Source: an uncultured Flavobacteriaceae bacterium (GTDB taxonomy: Bacteria; Bacteroidota; Bacteroidia; Flavobacteriales; Flavobacteriaceae). From it: DNA of 64,000 nucleotides. Shown here piece after piece: positions 51,345-60,406 of the stretch; position 1 is the first letter of the stretch, and the number at the start of each line of letters is the position of its first letter. Under the pieces are notes generated by a model. It saw only the letters and a program-made list of their open reading frames with translations. It made no database searches and was not told the DNA's origin. A program made the position numbers and the translations under genes. The stretch is taken from NCBI GenBank assembly GCA_947494325.1, contig CANLUS010000001.1:434001-498000 (forward strand), written 5' to 3'.

Positions 51345-51800
51345 ATGGCACTCAATATTGTTTTAATAGAACCCGAAATTCCAAATAATACTGGAAATAT
51401 TGGTCGTCTTAGTTTAGCGACAGGATCAAATTTGCATTTGGTAAAACCTTTTGGTTTTGAAATTACTGATACTCGGTTGAAACGCGCCGGACTTGACTAT
51501 TGGCAGCACCTCAATATTACCACCTACGAATCTATTGAAGAATTTTTGGAGATCAATAAAAAACACAAAATGGTATTTCTTTCCAGTCATGGAAAAAAAA
51601 CACATTGGTCCATTGAATTTACCGATAACTTATTTTTGGTTTTTGGAAAAGAATCTGTCGGTTTACCGAAAAAAATAACAGATCGTAATAAAGAGAATCT
51701 CTTTAAAATTCCTATGTTTAGCGAACATATCAGAAGTCTTAATTTAGCAAATGCCGTGAGTATTGTAGTATATGAAGGCCTCAAACAATTATCAATCTAA
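51345..51800 (+). CDS. trmL: tRNA (cytidine(34)-2'-O)-methyltransferase
   Basis: 151 residues, SPOUT fold: LIEPEIPNNTGNIGRL, FGKESVGLPKKI and the knot region FKIPMFSEHIRSLNLANAVSIV. Methylates the wobble ribose of certain leucine tRNAs. Thirty-four bases after trpA; probably its own weak promoter or read-through. Confidence 0.93.
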   Translation: MALNIVLIEPEIPNNTGNIGRLSLATGSNLHLVKPFGFEITDTRLKRAGLDYWQHLNITTYESIEEFLEINKKHKMVFLSSHGKKTHWSIEFTDNLFLVFGKESVGLPKKITDRNKENLFKIPMFSEHIRSLNLANAVSIVVYEGLKQLSI

Positions 51801-51801
51801 A

Positions 51802-52344
51802 ATGAGCACCATACAACTATCTGAAACACTCTCATTATGTTCCATTTCTATGAGTGATGTCACAGAATTACAACAATTGATGCATCGCATTTATCCACCG
51901 GCCTACAAGCACCTTTGGGAAGATGATGGACAGTGGTATGTCGAAGAAACCTTTAACGAAACTCAGCTAAGACAAGAATTAGCAGATAGTAACGGGTATT
52001 ATTATTTTGTGAAATTTAAGGAGGAGATTATTGGTATTTTACGCATAATTCATGAATATAAATTGGAAGATGTGCCCGATTTAAAAGCAACCAAATTACA
52101 TCGTATTTATCTAGATCCTAAAACACATGGAAATGCCATTGGAACTTTTTTGATGGATTGGGTAGGAGCGCAAGCACGACAAAATGGTTCTCAAGTATTA
52201 TGGCTGGAAGCTATGGACACACAAGAACAAGCGCTACATTTTTATAAAAAACGAGGCTATAAAATTAGTAGTGATTTTCGCTTAACTTTTGAATTAATGC
52301 ATCCTCATTTGAGAGGAATGCATACTATGTATAAACTACTCTAA
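51802..52344 (+). CDS. GNAT family acetyltransferase
   Basis: About 180 residues. The ATG at 51802 directly follows the trmL stop; an upstream in-frame ATG overlaps trmL and is less likely. The acetyl-CoA loop region is LHRIYLDPKTHGNAIGTFLMDWV, with a following WLEAMDTQEQALHFYKKRGY. Substrate unknown. Confidence 0.85.
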   Translation: MSTIQLSETLSLCSISMSDVTELQQLMHRIYPPAYKHLWEDDGQWYVEETFNETQLRQELADSNGYYYFVKFKEEIIGILRIIHEYKLEDVPDLKATKLHRIYLDPKTHGNAIGTFLMDWVGAQARQNGSQVLWLEAMDTQEQALHFYKKRGYKISSDFRLTFELMHPHLRGMHTMYKLL

Positions 52345-52355
52345 ACAATGATAAG

Positions 52356-52715
52356 ATGAAAATTTTCTTTAAAATTTTAAGCATCCTATTTACCATATTA
52401 TTTCTGATTTCTGCGGGTTTACAATACAATGATCCAGATCCGATGCTATGGGTCACAATTTGGAGCATCGCAGTCGTACTCTCTATCTTATTTTTCTTTG
52501 ATAAGATTTCTTCGTCGGTCTTATTTGTTGTTGGAGCCGTTTGCTTTATAGCTTTTTTAATTCTTTTCCCGTCAAATTTTCAAGGTTTTGGTTTAGATGA
52601 TGGTGACATAAAAGATGTAGAACTGGCTAGAGAAGCAGTGGGACTTTTAATCATTGCTCTCGTACTATTTATGTATGCTTTTAGAGTAAGATATCTAAAA
52701 ATAAAAAGTAGATAA
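52356..52715 (+). CDS. TMEM220-like membrane protein
   Basis: 119 residues with four membrane segments and the signature AGLQYNDPDPMLWV of the TMEM220 family. Function unknown. Converges with the Dabb gene. Confidence 0.8.
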   Translation: MKIFFKILSILFTILFLISAGLQYNDPDPMLWVTIWSIAVVLSILFFFDKISSSVLFVVGAVCFIAFLILFPSNFQGFGLDDGDIKDVELAREAVGLLIIALVLFMYAFRVRYLKIKSR

Positions 52716-52754
52716 TCCTGTTCTACAACTTATCCCATCATGCGTCTAGTTAGA

Positions 52755-53204
52755 CTAAGGATTCGTCCAATAATCTACGACGAACACTTTTTCTATATCA
52801 TCCTGTAGGCTTGCTACAAAGGCTTGATGTTTTGGATGAGGAGTATAAATAGAATCTCTATCTTCCTCTGATGCGAATGTGAGCATATAACAGTGCGTAA
52901 ATCCTTGATGAAAATTCTCTGGACTATCGTTAATACCCCATTCAAAATCTTTGATTACAGAAATCGCACTCGGTAACGCATTAAAAGCCTCATTTAATTC
53001 ATTTACCTTTTCTTCACTTGATTCATCTTTAAATTTAAACAAAACAACATGTCTGAGCATCTTTTCTTTTTTTTCTGTTTTTTCCATTTTCGTTTCTTTG
53101 TTTTCAACTACCTCATTTTCCTGATTGTTCTTTTCTGCACAGGAAAAGAAGGTGAAAATTACCATTAAAAGGGCGAGTGTAATTAGTTTTTTTTGATGCG
53201 TCAT
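52755..53204 (-). CDS. Dabb (stress-responsive alpha/beta barrel) lipoprotein
   Basis: About 149 residues from ATG at 53204: lipoprotein signal (VIFTFFSCAEK), Lys/Glu-rich linker, and a Dabb domain (LRHVVLFKFKDESSEEKVNELNEAF, SPENFHQGFTHCYMLTFASEEDRDSIY). The longer frame to 53345 overlaps the SDR gene and is rejected. Last gene of the PhyH-SLC5-SDR operon. Dabb proteins are small dimeric barrels, some enzymes; lipid-anchored versions are common in Bacteroidota. Confidence 0.83.
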   Translation of the reverse strand: MTHQKKLITLALLMVIFTFFSCAEKNNQENEVVENKETKMEKTEKKEKMLRHVVLFKFKDESSEEKVNELNEAFNALPSAISVIKDFEWGINDSPENFHQGFTHCYMLTFASEEDRDSIYTPHPKHQAFVASLQDDIEKVFVVDYWTNP

Positions 53205-53238
53205 TTTTCTTGTTTTTAAAATTAAATATGAATGTTTA

Positions 53239-54033
53239 TTAGAATATCCCTCCTGTACTTCCTCCATCAACTTTAATGGCAGCACCATTTGTTGCAGAAG
53301 CCAAAGGACTTGATAAATAGGTAATCGTAGTTGCAACCTCTTCAACGGAAGCGAAGCGTTGTAATAAAGAACTTGTTCTAACTGTTTTAAAAAAATTATC
53401 TTCTACTTCTTCTTTCGTTTTATTTTCTTTCTGAGCTACCTCGTTTAAAAAAGACTGCCCACCTTCTGATAATGTCGACCCTGGAACGATAGAATTCACC
53501 GTAACATTGGTTCCTTTGGTTAATTCTGCTACACTTCTTGCAATAGAAAGCATAGCCGTTTTGGTCATACTATACGCCATCAAATCGGGAGGGACCAATG
53601 TAGCACATTCACTAGAAATGAATAAAATGCGGCCCCAATTCTTTTGTAACATTAAGGGTAAAAGGTGTCGCGATAAACGCACGCCACTCATAACATTAAT
53701 TTCAAACTGCTCATACCATTCCTCATCCTTGGTCTCAAAAAAAGAATTCGGTTTATAAATTCCTACATTATTAATCAGTATGTCTACATCATTTATCTGG
53801 TCTAAGATTGAAGCTACATCCTTCTTATTTGCAAAGTCTCCTACAATACCGCTAACCTTATTTTTAGGAAATTCTTGATGTAATAAATGTAATGCTCCAT
53901 CTACACTTTCGGCTGTCCTCCCATTTATAATAACGGTTGCATTTTCTCGTAACAGAGATATCGCTGTTGCCAAGCCAATACCTTTTGTAGCGCCTGAAAT
54001 GAATGCCTTTTTATTGTGTAATTGTAAATTCAT
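53239..54033 (-). CDS. Short-chain dehydrogenase/reductase
   Basis: About 264 residues: Rossmann motif SGATKGIG, LINNVGIY, catalytic Ser in ISSECAT and YxxxK as YSMTK, and a C-terminal VDGGSTGGIF. Oxidoreductase with NAD(P); substrate unknown but likely the product or precursor of the PhyH-family enzyme in this operon. Start 54033 gives MNLQLHNKK-. Confidence 0.9.
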   Translation of the reverse strand: MNLQLHNKKAFISGATKGIGLATAISLLRENATVIINGRTAESVDGALHLLHQEFPKNKVSGIVGDFANKKDVASILDQINDVDILINNVGIYKPNSFFETKDEEWYEQFEINVMSGVRLSRHLLPLMLQKNWGRILFISSECATLVPPDLMAYSMTKTAMLSIARSVAELTKGTNVTVNSIVPGSTLSEGGQSFLNEVAQKENKTKEEVEDNFFKTVRTSSLLQRFASVEEVATTITYLSSPLASATNGAAIKVDGGSTGGIF

Positions 54034-54052
54034 AACTAATAATATCAATTAA

Positions 54053-55729
54053 TTAACCTAAACCCAATGGACTAAATACGGCCCATAATGTTAGTACGAG
54101 TACAATAAGTATAATGGTTAAAACTGTGTCTTTAGAAAATTTAAAAGATGGTTTTGTTGTTGATTTCTGAAAGGTTACCAATTCTAATTGCGCCGCTGGT
54201 TGCGTAGTTCCCATTTTACTAACTATCATTAGAATTGCAGCACACAAAATAAATAAGAATAATGCAAAATGTAAAAAGTTGATGCCTAAGAACATTCCTA
54301 AGAGAGACGAATCTTCAACAACAATACTTCCTTCATTATTGAGAAATTCGAAAACCAACCTAAAAATACCTAAAATAAATCCAATCCATAAAGCTACAAT
54401 GGCTCCCTTGGCATTAATCCACTTGTAAAAAAGTCCGAACAAGAACACCGCGGCAATTGGTGGTGAAATATAGGCCTGAACACTTTGCAGGTAATGAAAG
54501 ATACCTCCTTTCATCAAAGATTTCATAAACGGAATCCAACCTAAACTTGCGATTACTAAAATTACAGTGGCAATCTGACCAAATCGTACCAATTCTTTTT
54601 GGGTCGCTTTTGGTTTATATTCTTTGTAAAAATCTATGGTTAGTAATGTCGAACTCGAATTAAAGGCCGAAGAAAGTGAACTCATCAAGGCCGCCAATAA
54701 TCCGGCAATAGCCAATCCCTTTAAACCCATTGGCAAAAATTCGTTGATCATAGCTGGCAAGGCTTGATCTGCATTTTCCATAGAAAAACTAATCGCTCCT
54801 TTTTGCAACAGTGCATATGCAATGACACCGGGAATAAAAAAGATAAAAACAGGTAATAATTTCAAATAGCCTGCAAACAGGGCTCCTTTTCTAGCATTAT
54901 TAACATCTTTGGCCGATAGTGTACGTTGTACAATATATTGATCTGTACACCAATACCAGACGCCTAAGATGGGGGCACCGAACAACATCCCTGTCCAAGG
55001 ATATTCAGTATCTTCCATAGGTCGCCACAAGTTAAAAAATTGTTCTACTGGAGGGTTTTCGGGTTGCTTAGATGCTTCGGTCATTATAGTAATCATCTCT
55101 TCCCATCCGCCAAGCGCATACAATCCGAATACGGTCACCGCGATTGTTCCAACAAGTAAGACAAGAGCTTGCACCATATCTGTATAAATAACAGCTTTTA
55201 AACCTCCTAAAACTGTATAAAATCCGGTAGCAACAACAGTGACAATTGCTCCTGTCCAAAAAGGAACTCCAATAGTTTCGAAAACTAAAGCCCCAGCAAA
55301 AATAATAAGAGAGATTTTTGTGATTACATAGGCCAGAACCGAAATCACTGAAAGGTAGTTTCTACATGCTTTCGAATATCGTTTTTCTAAAAATTCAGGC
55401 ATTGTATAGACACCCGTTCTTAAATAAAAAGGCACAAACACCCACCCCAATAATATCAACACCAATGCCGCGATTATTTCAAAATTTGCCATTGGCATAT
55501 TCCCTCTAGCGCCTGCTCCCGAAACTCCTAATATAATTTCAGAACCTATATTTGAAGCAAACAACGAAGCGCCAACGACCAACCATCCTGAATTTTTACC
55601 TGCAAGAAAATAATCGACAGCTCCTTTCCCTTCAGTCTTGCTCTTAGACGCCCATTGTGCAATCCATAAGATAATTCCAAAATAAATAATAATAATTGCT
55701 ACATCCCAGAAGTGTAAGGTTGTCATCAT
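54053..55729 (-). CDS. SLC5 (SSS) family sodium/solute symporter
   Basis: 558 residues with about 13 membrane segments: YFLAGKNSGWLVVGASLFASNIGSE near the start, GVYTMPEFLEKRYSKACR, DQYIVQRTLSAKD and SSLSSAFNSSSTLLTIDFYK. SLC5 members take up sugars, sugar acids or other solutes with sodium. Its place between PhyH and SDR genes suggests that it imports the substrate of this pathway. Confidence 0.92.
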   Translation of the reverse strand: MMTTLHFWDVAIIIIYFGIILWIAQWASKSKTEGKGAVDYFLAGKNSGWLVVGASLFASNIGSEIILGVSGAGARGNMPMANFEIIAALVLILLGWVFVPFYLRTGVYTMPEFLEKRYSKACRNYLSVISVLAYVITKISLIIFAGALVFETIGVPFWTGAIVTVVATGFYTVLGGLKAVIYTDMVQALVLLVGTIAVTVFGLYALGGWEEMITIMTEASKQPENPPVEQFFNLWRPMEDTEYPWTGMLFGAPILGVWYWCTDQYIVQRTLSAKDVNNARKGALFAGYLKLLPVFIFFIPGVIAYALLQKGAISFSMENADQALPAMINEFLPMGLKGLAIAGLLAALMSSLSSAFNSSSTLLTIDFYKEYKPKATQKELVRFGQIATVILVIASLGWIPFMKSLMKGGIFHYLQSVQAYISPPIAAVFLFGLFYKWINAKGAIVALWIGFILGIFRLVFEFLNNEGSIVVEDSSLLGMFLGINFLHFALFLFILCAAILMIVSKMGTTQPAAQLELVTFQKSTTKPSFKFSKDTVLTIILIVLVLTLWAVFSPLGLG

Positions 55730-55763
55730 AGAGTGAATAGTTGATTAAAAGTCTGATCTAAAG

Positions 55764-56747
55764 TTACCAATTTTTTAGACCTAATAGTTTTTCTCCTAAG
55801 GTTGATAATTTGGCTTGTTTATATTTAGTTTGCTCCCAATTTCTTGGATCTCCTGGAAAAGCATATCCTTCTGGGGCAATTCTCTTCTTCCAAGAATTAA
55901 CACGCCAATCACGCATCGCTTTATTTTCCTCTTCGGCAGGCATCATCGATATGTATTGTGCAATACGCACTTTATCTTTAGATAGATTTTTTCGAATTCC
56001 ATGAGGTTCAGTACTGTTAAATATAAGAAGATCTCCAGCTTCCATGGTCACCTTGACAATTTTATCTTCTAAACCTGATATGTCTGGTTGAAATCGATCA
56101 CGATCTTCAGGCTGACCTAATTTCCACGTATCATAATTTCTATACAACCATGGAATACACTGAAAGCCTCCCATTTGCTCATCTAATTGATCGGCCAAGG
56201 CTAATACACCTTGTACGTTTTGTGGTTTTGTTTCAGGGTCATAATCCCAGTGTATAAAACCTTTTGTACTTTGTCCTTTCTGTATTGGAAAATTCAAATT
56301 CGCACGATCTATTGTCACCCATAACTTATCGGTGCCCCACACATCTACAAAAGCATCGTACACTCGTTGAACTTGCCTATTATTCCATAAATGTTGATTA
56401 TTATAAACTTCAACCATGCCAGTACCTGCTAATTCTTTCATTTGCATTTCAACTCTTGGGGGTGCATACCAGGTTTCGGGATTATTAGGGTCTTTTTCGT
56501 CGAATTCCCATATAAAATCAGCCGTAGCTTTTGCCTGCTCTTTAGGCACCGCATTTTTAATGACAATATATCCGTTATGTTTCCAAAATGCCCAATCTTC
56601 TTCGCTTAATACGCGTAAAGGTTTTCCATTCGATCGATCATTTAATTGTATACTACTTGACGTTGCCGTAGAAGGGTTCCCCGGAATGTCTTCATGAGCC
56701 GTATTCGCCATTTTGACTGGCGCCATTGTTCGTTTTTCATTTTTCAT
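55764..56747 (-). CDS. Phytanoyl-CoA dioxygenase (PhyH) family protein
   Basis: 327 residues. Iron ligands H166 and D168 in FIHWDYD and H249 in STEPHGIRKN, with R252 as the 2-oxoglutarate-binding residue. PhyH-type enzymes hydroxylate carbon compounds with 2-oxoglutarate and oxygen. First gene of the operon; a minus-strand -7 box TATATTTG lies at 56775-56768 and a 21-bp-spaced repeat is further upstream. The substrate is unknown. Confidence 0.88.
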   Translation of the reverse strand: MKNEKRTMAPVKMANTAHEDIPGNPSTATSSSIQLNDRSNGKPLRVLSEEDWAFWKHNGYIVIKNAVPKEQAKATADFIWEFDEKDPNNPETWYAPPRVEMQMKELAGTGMVEVYNNQHLWNNRQVQRVYDAFVDVWGTDKLWVTIDRANLNFPIQKGQSTKGFIHWDYDPETKPQNVQGVLALADQLDEQMGGFQCIPWLYRNYDTWKLGQPEDRDRFQPDISGLEDKIVKVTMEAGDLLIFNSTEPHGIRKNLSKDKVRIAQYISMMPAEEENKAMRDWRVNSWKKRIAPEGYAFPGDPRNWEQTKYKQAKLSTLGEKLLGLKNW

Positions 56748-56767
56748 GGTCGTACTATTTTATACCG

Positions 56768-56775
56768 CAAATATA
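56768..56775 (-). promoter_or_regulatory. -7 box TATATTTG of the PhyH operon
   Basis: Exact TAnnTTTG on the minus strand, 20 bases before the ATG at 56747. Confidence 0.55.
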
Positions 56776-56803
56776 AAAGTACAGAAAGGTAGTATTCAAC
56801 CTT

Positions 56804-56833
56804 AATATTGATCATAATTTGAACAATATTGAT
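56804..56833 (-). promoter_or_regulatory. Direct repeat AATATTGAT with 21-bp period, probable AraC operator
   Basis: AATATTGAT occurs at 56804-56812 and 56825-56833. The 21-bp period (two helical turns) is typical for an AraC-type protein whose two helix-turn-helix motifs bind one face of DNA. The repeats lie about 42-71 bases upstream of the deduced PhyH start site and between that operon and the divergent AraC gene. Confidence 0.55.
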
Positions 56834-56883
56834 ATTTTATATCTAAAAGGAGCAATAATATAATAATTTAGTTAAATTTAAAT

Positions 56884-57735
56884 ATGAAAGTTCAATTAGA
56901 ATCCATTGATCGTGATAGTAAAAGTCCGTTTCGATTGTTACATAACCCTAACTTAAGTGCGTTATTTTATTGGCACTTCCACCCCGAATATGAATTGGTT
57001 TATATTGAAGGTGCTAATGCTACGCGTCATGTAGGTAATCATATTTCGAACTTTGAACATAGCGACTTGGTTTTTATTGGTTCAAATATCCCACATCTCA
57101 ACTTTGACTACGGCGTAAAGACCGTTTATAAAAAAGATGTATTACATATTAAACCTTCTTTTAAGAATAACGTATTGCAAGAAACACCTGCCTTTTTAAA
57201 GATTGCCCAATTGTTTGAAAAGTCGCAATATGGATTGGCCTTTTATGGAGAAACAAAGAAGCTCATTGGTAAACGTTTAATGCGGCTATATACTTTAGAA
57301 TCTTTTGACCGCTATATCGAAATACTCGCTATTTTAAAGATATTGGCAGAAAGTGATCAATACGAATTACTACATGAGCAACCTTTTATCAATACGTACA
57401 ATACCAAAGAACAACAACGCATTCGGCAATTATATGCCTTTATTGATGAAAACTATACCCGAAAAATCAGTCTTGACGAAGTAGCAACTTTATGTAACCT
57501 GAGCAAGCCTGCATTTTGCCGATATTTCAAAAAAAATACAGGTAATACGTTTACAGGGTTTCTAAATGAATATAGGGTTAGCCAAGCAAAACGCTTGTTA
57601 TTAATAGGAATGAACGTAAGTGAAACTTGTTATGCCTGTGGCTTTGATAGTCTTTCATATTTCAATAGAACTTTTAAAAGTATTACCGACGAAAACCCTA
57701 GTGCATTTAAAAGGAAACATAAAAGAGCGTTTTAA
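56884..57735 (+). CDS. AraC family transcriptional regulator with cupin sensor domain
   Basis: 283 residues: N-terminal cupin (FYWHFHPEYELVYIEGA, HLNFDYG) and C-terminal AraC helix-turn-helix pair (ISLDEVATLCNLSKPAFCRYFKKNTG and VSETCYACGFDSLSYFNRTFK). Divergent from the PhyH operon, which it probably activates in response to a carbohydrate-like or acidic ligand bound by the cupin. Confidence 0.92.
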   Translation: MKVQLESIDRDSKSPFRLLHNPNLSALFYWHFHPEYELVYIEGANATRHVGNHISNFEHSDLVFIGSNIPHLNFDYGVKTVYKKDVLHIKPSFKNNVLQETPAFLKIAQLFEKSQYGLAFYGETKKLIGKRLMRLYTLESFDRYIEILAILKILAESDQYELLHEQPFINTYNTKEQQRIRQLYAFIDENYTRKISLDEVATLCNLSKPAFCRYFKKNTGNTFTGFLNEYRVSQAKRLLLIGMNVSETCYACGFDSLSYFNRTFKSITDENPSAFKRKHKRAF

Positions 57736-57771
57736 GACAGTATGATATTTATTATCTTTGAGGGAATAATG

Positions 57772-57794
57772 GATATAGTTAATATGACTATATC
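57772..57794 (+). terminator. Weak hairpin after the AraC gene
   Basis: GATATAG (57772-57778) with CTATATC (57788-57794), A/T-rich, no T tract. Confidence 0.3.
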
Positions 57795-57799
57795 TCTAC

Positions 57800-58408
57800 G
57801 TTGTGCACAATTTTTGAAAAATGAGAAATCCATTTAAAATATTGTTTTTGATTTTGACATTAGTTTCCTGTAAAAACCAATCCGAATCTAATTCTGAATC
57901 AAATATTGTGATTGCCGAATTGACTAACGAAATTACGCAAACCGGATTACAGCAAACAGATTCGATTGCCGAGCAATGGAATTTTATGGTGTTTGATAAA
58001 GGTGGTTGTTTAGGCGGAGAACAATATGTCTCCAACAAAGAATTTAAACGAGAACGAAAGCCTCTCGTTTTTAGCCAAAAGGAATGGAAAAAATTTGCGG
58101 AAAATGACAAAACGGAATTGACTGAATTTCTTATCGCTAAACTATCCGACACAACGAAAACCAAAGTCCATACTTGCCCATTTTTTGGAGCAACTAATGG
58201 AGAAATGGCAGTTTATTCACTTCAACATATCCACACTATAAATTGGCTCGAATTTTCGGAATTTAAAGAATATAAAGACAGAGCATATGGAAATGCAACC
58301 GACCAACCACAAATGTGGCTACAGCATATATTAAAAAACGAAACTGAACGGAATAAGTTAGCGGAATTGTATCGTAACCAATTAAAAAAATAAAAGCCAT
58401 TGCACAAC
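57800..58408 (+). repeat. Inverted 8-bp pair GTTGTGCA...TGCACAAC enclosing one lipoprotein gene (cassette-like)
   Basis: GTTGTGCA (57800-57807) lies just before and TGCACAAC (58401-58408) just after the gene at 57821, and a perfect 8-bp hairpin (58431-58438 with 58445-58452) with locally higher GC follows. This resembles an integron-type gene cassette with an attC-like site, but GTTGTGCA only partly fits the GTTRRRY core. Confidence 0.35.
57821..58393 (+). CDS. Hypothetical lipoprotein in a cassette-like unit
   Basis: 190 residues with a lipoprotein signal (ILTLVSCKNQ), a polar Ser/Asn/Glu linker, and a globular part with WNFMVFDKGGCLGGEQYVSNKEF and HTCPFFGATNGEMAVYSLQHI. Three cysteines in the globular part may be paired. 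Not recognised. It is alone between the AraC gene and a GC-richer stretch without genes, bounded by inverted 8-bp repeats. Confidence 0.65.
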   Translation: MRNPFKILFLILTLVSCKNQSESNSESNIVIAELTNEITQTGLQQTDSIAEQWNFMVFDKGGCLGGEQYVSNKEFKRERKPLVFSQKEWKKFAENDKTELTEFLIAKLSDTTKTKVHTCPFFGATNGEMAVYSLQHIHTINWLEFSEFKEYKDRAYGNATDQPQMWLQHILKNETERNKLAELYRNQLKK

Positions 58409-58530
58409 AACGGCTATAATTCATTGCGACGCAATTCCTTCGCAGGAATTGCTAGCGCCAGTTCGCGTTGCTCGTGTCATTGTGAAGGAGTGTCCCATTT
58501 GCAAAATCACTCGCATCGAACTAAGGCCAG
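58401..58530. other. Non-coding, GC-richer stretch with hairpins after the cassette-like gene
   Basis: Contains TGCACAAC, a perfect hairpin GCAATTCC/GGAATTGC with loop TTCGCA at 58431-58452, and GCG/CGC extensions. GC content here is clearly above that of the neighbouring DNA. No ORF. It may be an attC-like or other mobile-element remnant. Confidence 0.4.
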
Positions 58531-58608
58531 TTTTTATTTATTAAATTAGTTGCTAAACTTAGCACAAAGTTTCATATCTAAAGGTTGTGGCTAAATCGAA
58601 TCGACCCA

Positions 58609-59373
58609 ATGAAATTATTTAGAAAAATTAGACATAAGCTGATATTAGAAACGAAAACAACACAGTACATCAAATATGCCTTAGGAGAAATCGTGCTGGT
58701 TGTAATCGGAATTTTGATCGCACTACAGATAAATAATTTGAACCAATCGATTAAGGATAATGATTCTTTAAATGAATATTTGACTAAGATTAAAACGCAT
58801 ACAAGGGAAGATATAGAACAATTAGAAGAATTATCGAAAGGAAGAAAACAAATTGCAGACATTTGTAAAAAAGCAAGAAATAGCATTTTGCAAAAGACTG
58901 AAAATGAAAACCTCTTTTTATTCAAGATAAGTGGTGCTGCTTTTGTAGATTTCTATTTTAAACCAAATTCGGGTGGTTATGAATCATTAAAAAATTCTGA
59001 CTATTATGGTAAAATAAACAATACCAAAATCGATTCACTTTTGGCCAAATATTACGGTTTGGTGGATATCATTGCAGAAAATGAAAAGAGTTATAATCAA
59101 TATACGGTGCATCAAGAGAATTACCTCGATACTCAATTAGATAGATCACTTATTTTAGCTTCAGCCTTTATCTCAGTAGATTCATTAGCCACTAAAGCTA
59201 CACCTCAGTCTGAATATGACAGAGTATTCGTTGATTATACATCCAAACCAGCTTATCGAAATGTTATAAGTTTAGCTGCATGGCAATTTGATACAATGAT
59301 TGAACAATATGATCAATTGACTGAAATCGGTCATCAAATTATTAAAGAAATAGAAACTATTACCGAAGATTAG
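58609..59373 (+). CDS. DUF6090 family membrane-anchored protein
   Basis: About 254 residues. The N-terminus MKLFRKIRHKLILETKTTQY followed by KYALGEIVLVVIGILIALQINN is the hallmark of DUF6090 with one membrane helix; the rest is a charged helical domain. Function unknown. The ATG at 58609 is chosen because the motif begins there. Four bases before the serine hydrolase gene, so co-transcribed. Confidence 0.85.
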   Translation: MKLFRKIRHKLILETKTTQYIKYALGEIVLVVIGILIALQINNLNQSIKDNDSLNEYLTKIKTHTREDIEQLEELSKGRKQIADICKKARNSILQKTENENLFLFKISGAAFVDFYFKPNSGGYESLKNSDYYGKINNTKIDSLLAKYYGLVDIIAENEKSYNQYTVHQENYLDTQLDRSLILASAFISVDSLATKATPQSEYDRVFVDYTSKPAYRNVISLAAWQFDTMIEQYDQLTEIGHQIIKEIETITED

Positions 59374-59377
59374 TAAA

Positions 59378-60406
59378 ATGACACAAAACAAAAAGGCCAA
59401 ACGGATTGCGCGTATTTTATTACTCGTTGGAACACTAATATCCTTGTATTTTGTACCATGGATTTTAGTAAAGGCGTGGATTTTACCCCTACCTAATACA
59501 ATTCAAGAACAAGTAGATCAAGCAATTGGGCATGGATTTGATGGAATGATTGTTTATGTGGACCAAGGAAAGAAACCTCCAACATTTTACGCAGGTGGTT
59601 GGAAAGATAGAGATAACAAAATACCTGCCGACCCAAATTCTCTATTCAAAATAGCCAGTATTAGTAAGTTATACACTGCTGTAGCGGCTACTAAATTGGT
59701 CAAACAAAAACAGTTGTCTTTTGAAAAACCACTGACAGATTACCTGCCAGAACTTAAAGGAAGAATAGAAAATGCCGAAAAAATCACCTTAAAAATGATG
59801 ATTCAACATCGGTCTGGGATTCCTAATTTTACTGATAACCCAGCGTACTGGCTAGACGAGCAGGGAAATAGTCAAAATGCCCTCGACTTTGCCCTAGATC
59901 TGCCTGCAAGCTTTGACCCAGATGAAGGATATGAATATTCCAACACCAATTATTTATTGCTTCGTAGGATAATGGACAATGTCTTAGGTCACAGCCATAA
60001 TGATTATATCAAAGAAAAAATATTAAAACCTTTAAACCTAAATAATACCTTCTTTTCAATTACTGAAGTTAATTTAGATGATGTTATGAGCGGCTATTAT
60101 GTAGGTTATGATGAAGACTTCAAAGCGCGCGAGTATGGAATGTTGGCTACCGCCCAAGATGTTGGTACATTTTTAAGAGCTTTGAATGATGGTACTGTAT
60201 TTGAAAAAGGAGAACAAGAGATGTACCCCTATAAATTTAATCATGGAGGCTTAGTTGTTGGTTATCAAAGTCTTGCAGAATATCACGAAGATATTGATGC
60301 AGTTGTTGTACAATTAATTAATACGACCGATTTTGAAGGTTATGAATGGAATTTATCAGAAATTATAATTAATCGAATTGTAAAAATTATAAGAAAGAAA
60401 AACTAG
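59378..60406 (+). CDS. Serine hydrolase of the beta-lactamase/D-Ala-D-Ala carboxypeptidase class C family
   Basis: 342 residues: N-terminal membrane anchor (ARILLLVGTLISLYFVPWIL), then the class C fold with SxxK S94-I-S-K97 and YSN (GYEYSNTNY). The third motif is probably HGG (NHGGLVVGY). It may act on peptidoglycan peptides or an ester; it lacks evidence for resistance. Co-transcribed with DUF6090. Confidence 0.86.
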   Translation: MTQNKKAKRIARILLLVGTLISLYFVPWILVKAWILPLPNTIQEQVDQAIGHGFDGMIVYVDQGKKPPTFYAGGWKDRDNKIPADPNSLFKIASISKLYTAVAATKLVKQKQLSFEKPLTDYLPELKGRIENAEKITLKMMIQHRSGIPNFTDNPAYWLDEQGNSQNALDFALDLPASFDPDEGYEYSNTNYLLLRRIMDNVLGHSHNDYIKEKILKPLNLNNTFFSITEVNLDDVMSGYYVGYDEDFKAREYGMLATAQDVGTFLRALNDGTVFEKGEQEMYPYKFNHGGLVVGYQSLAEYHEDIDAVVVQLINTTDFEGYEWNLSEIIINRIVKIIRKKN

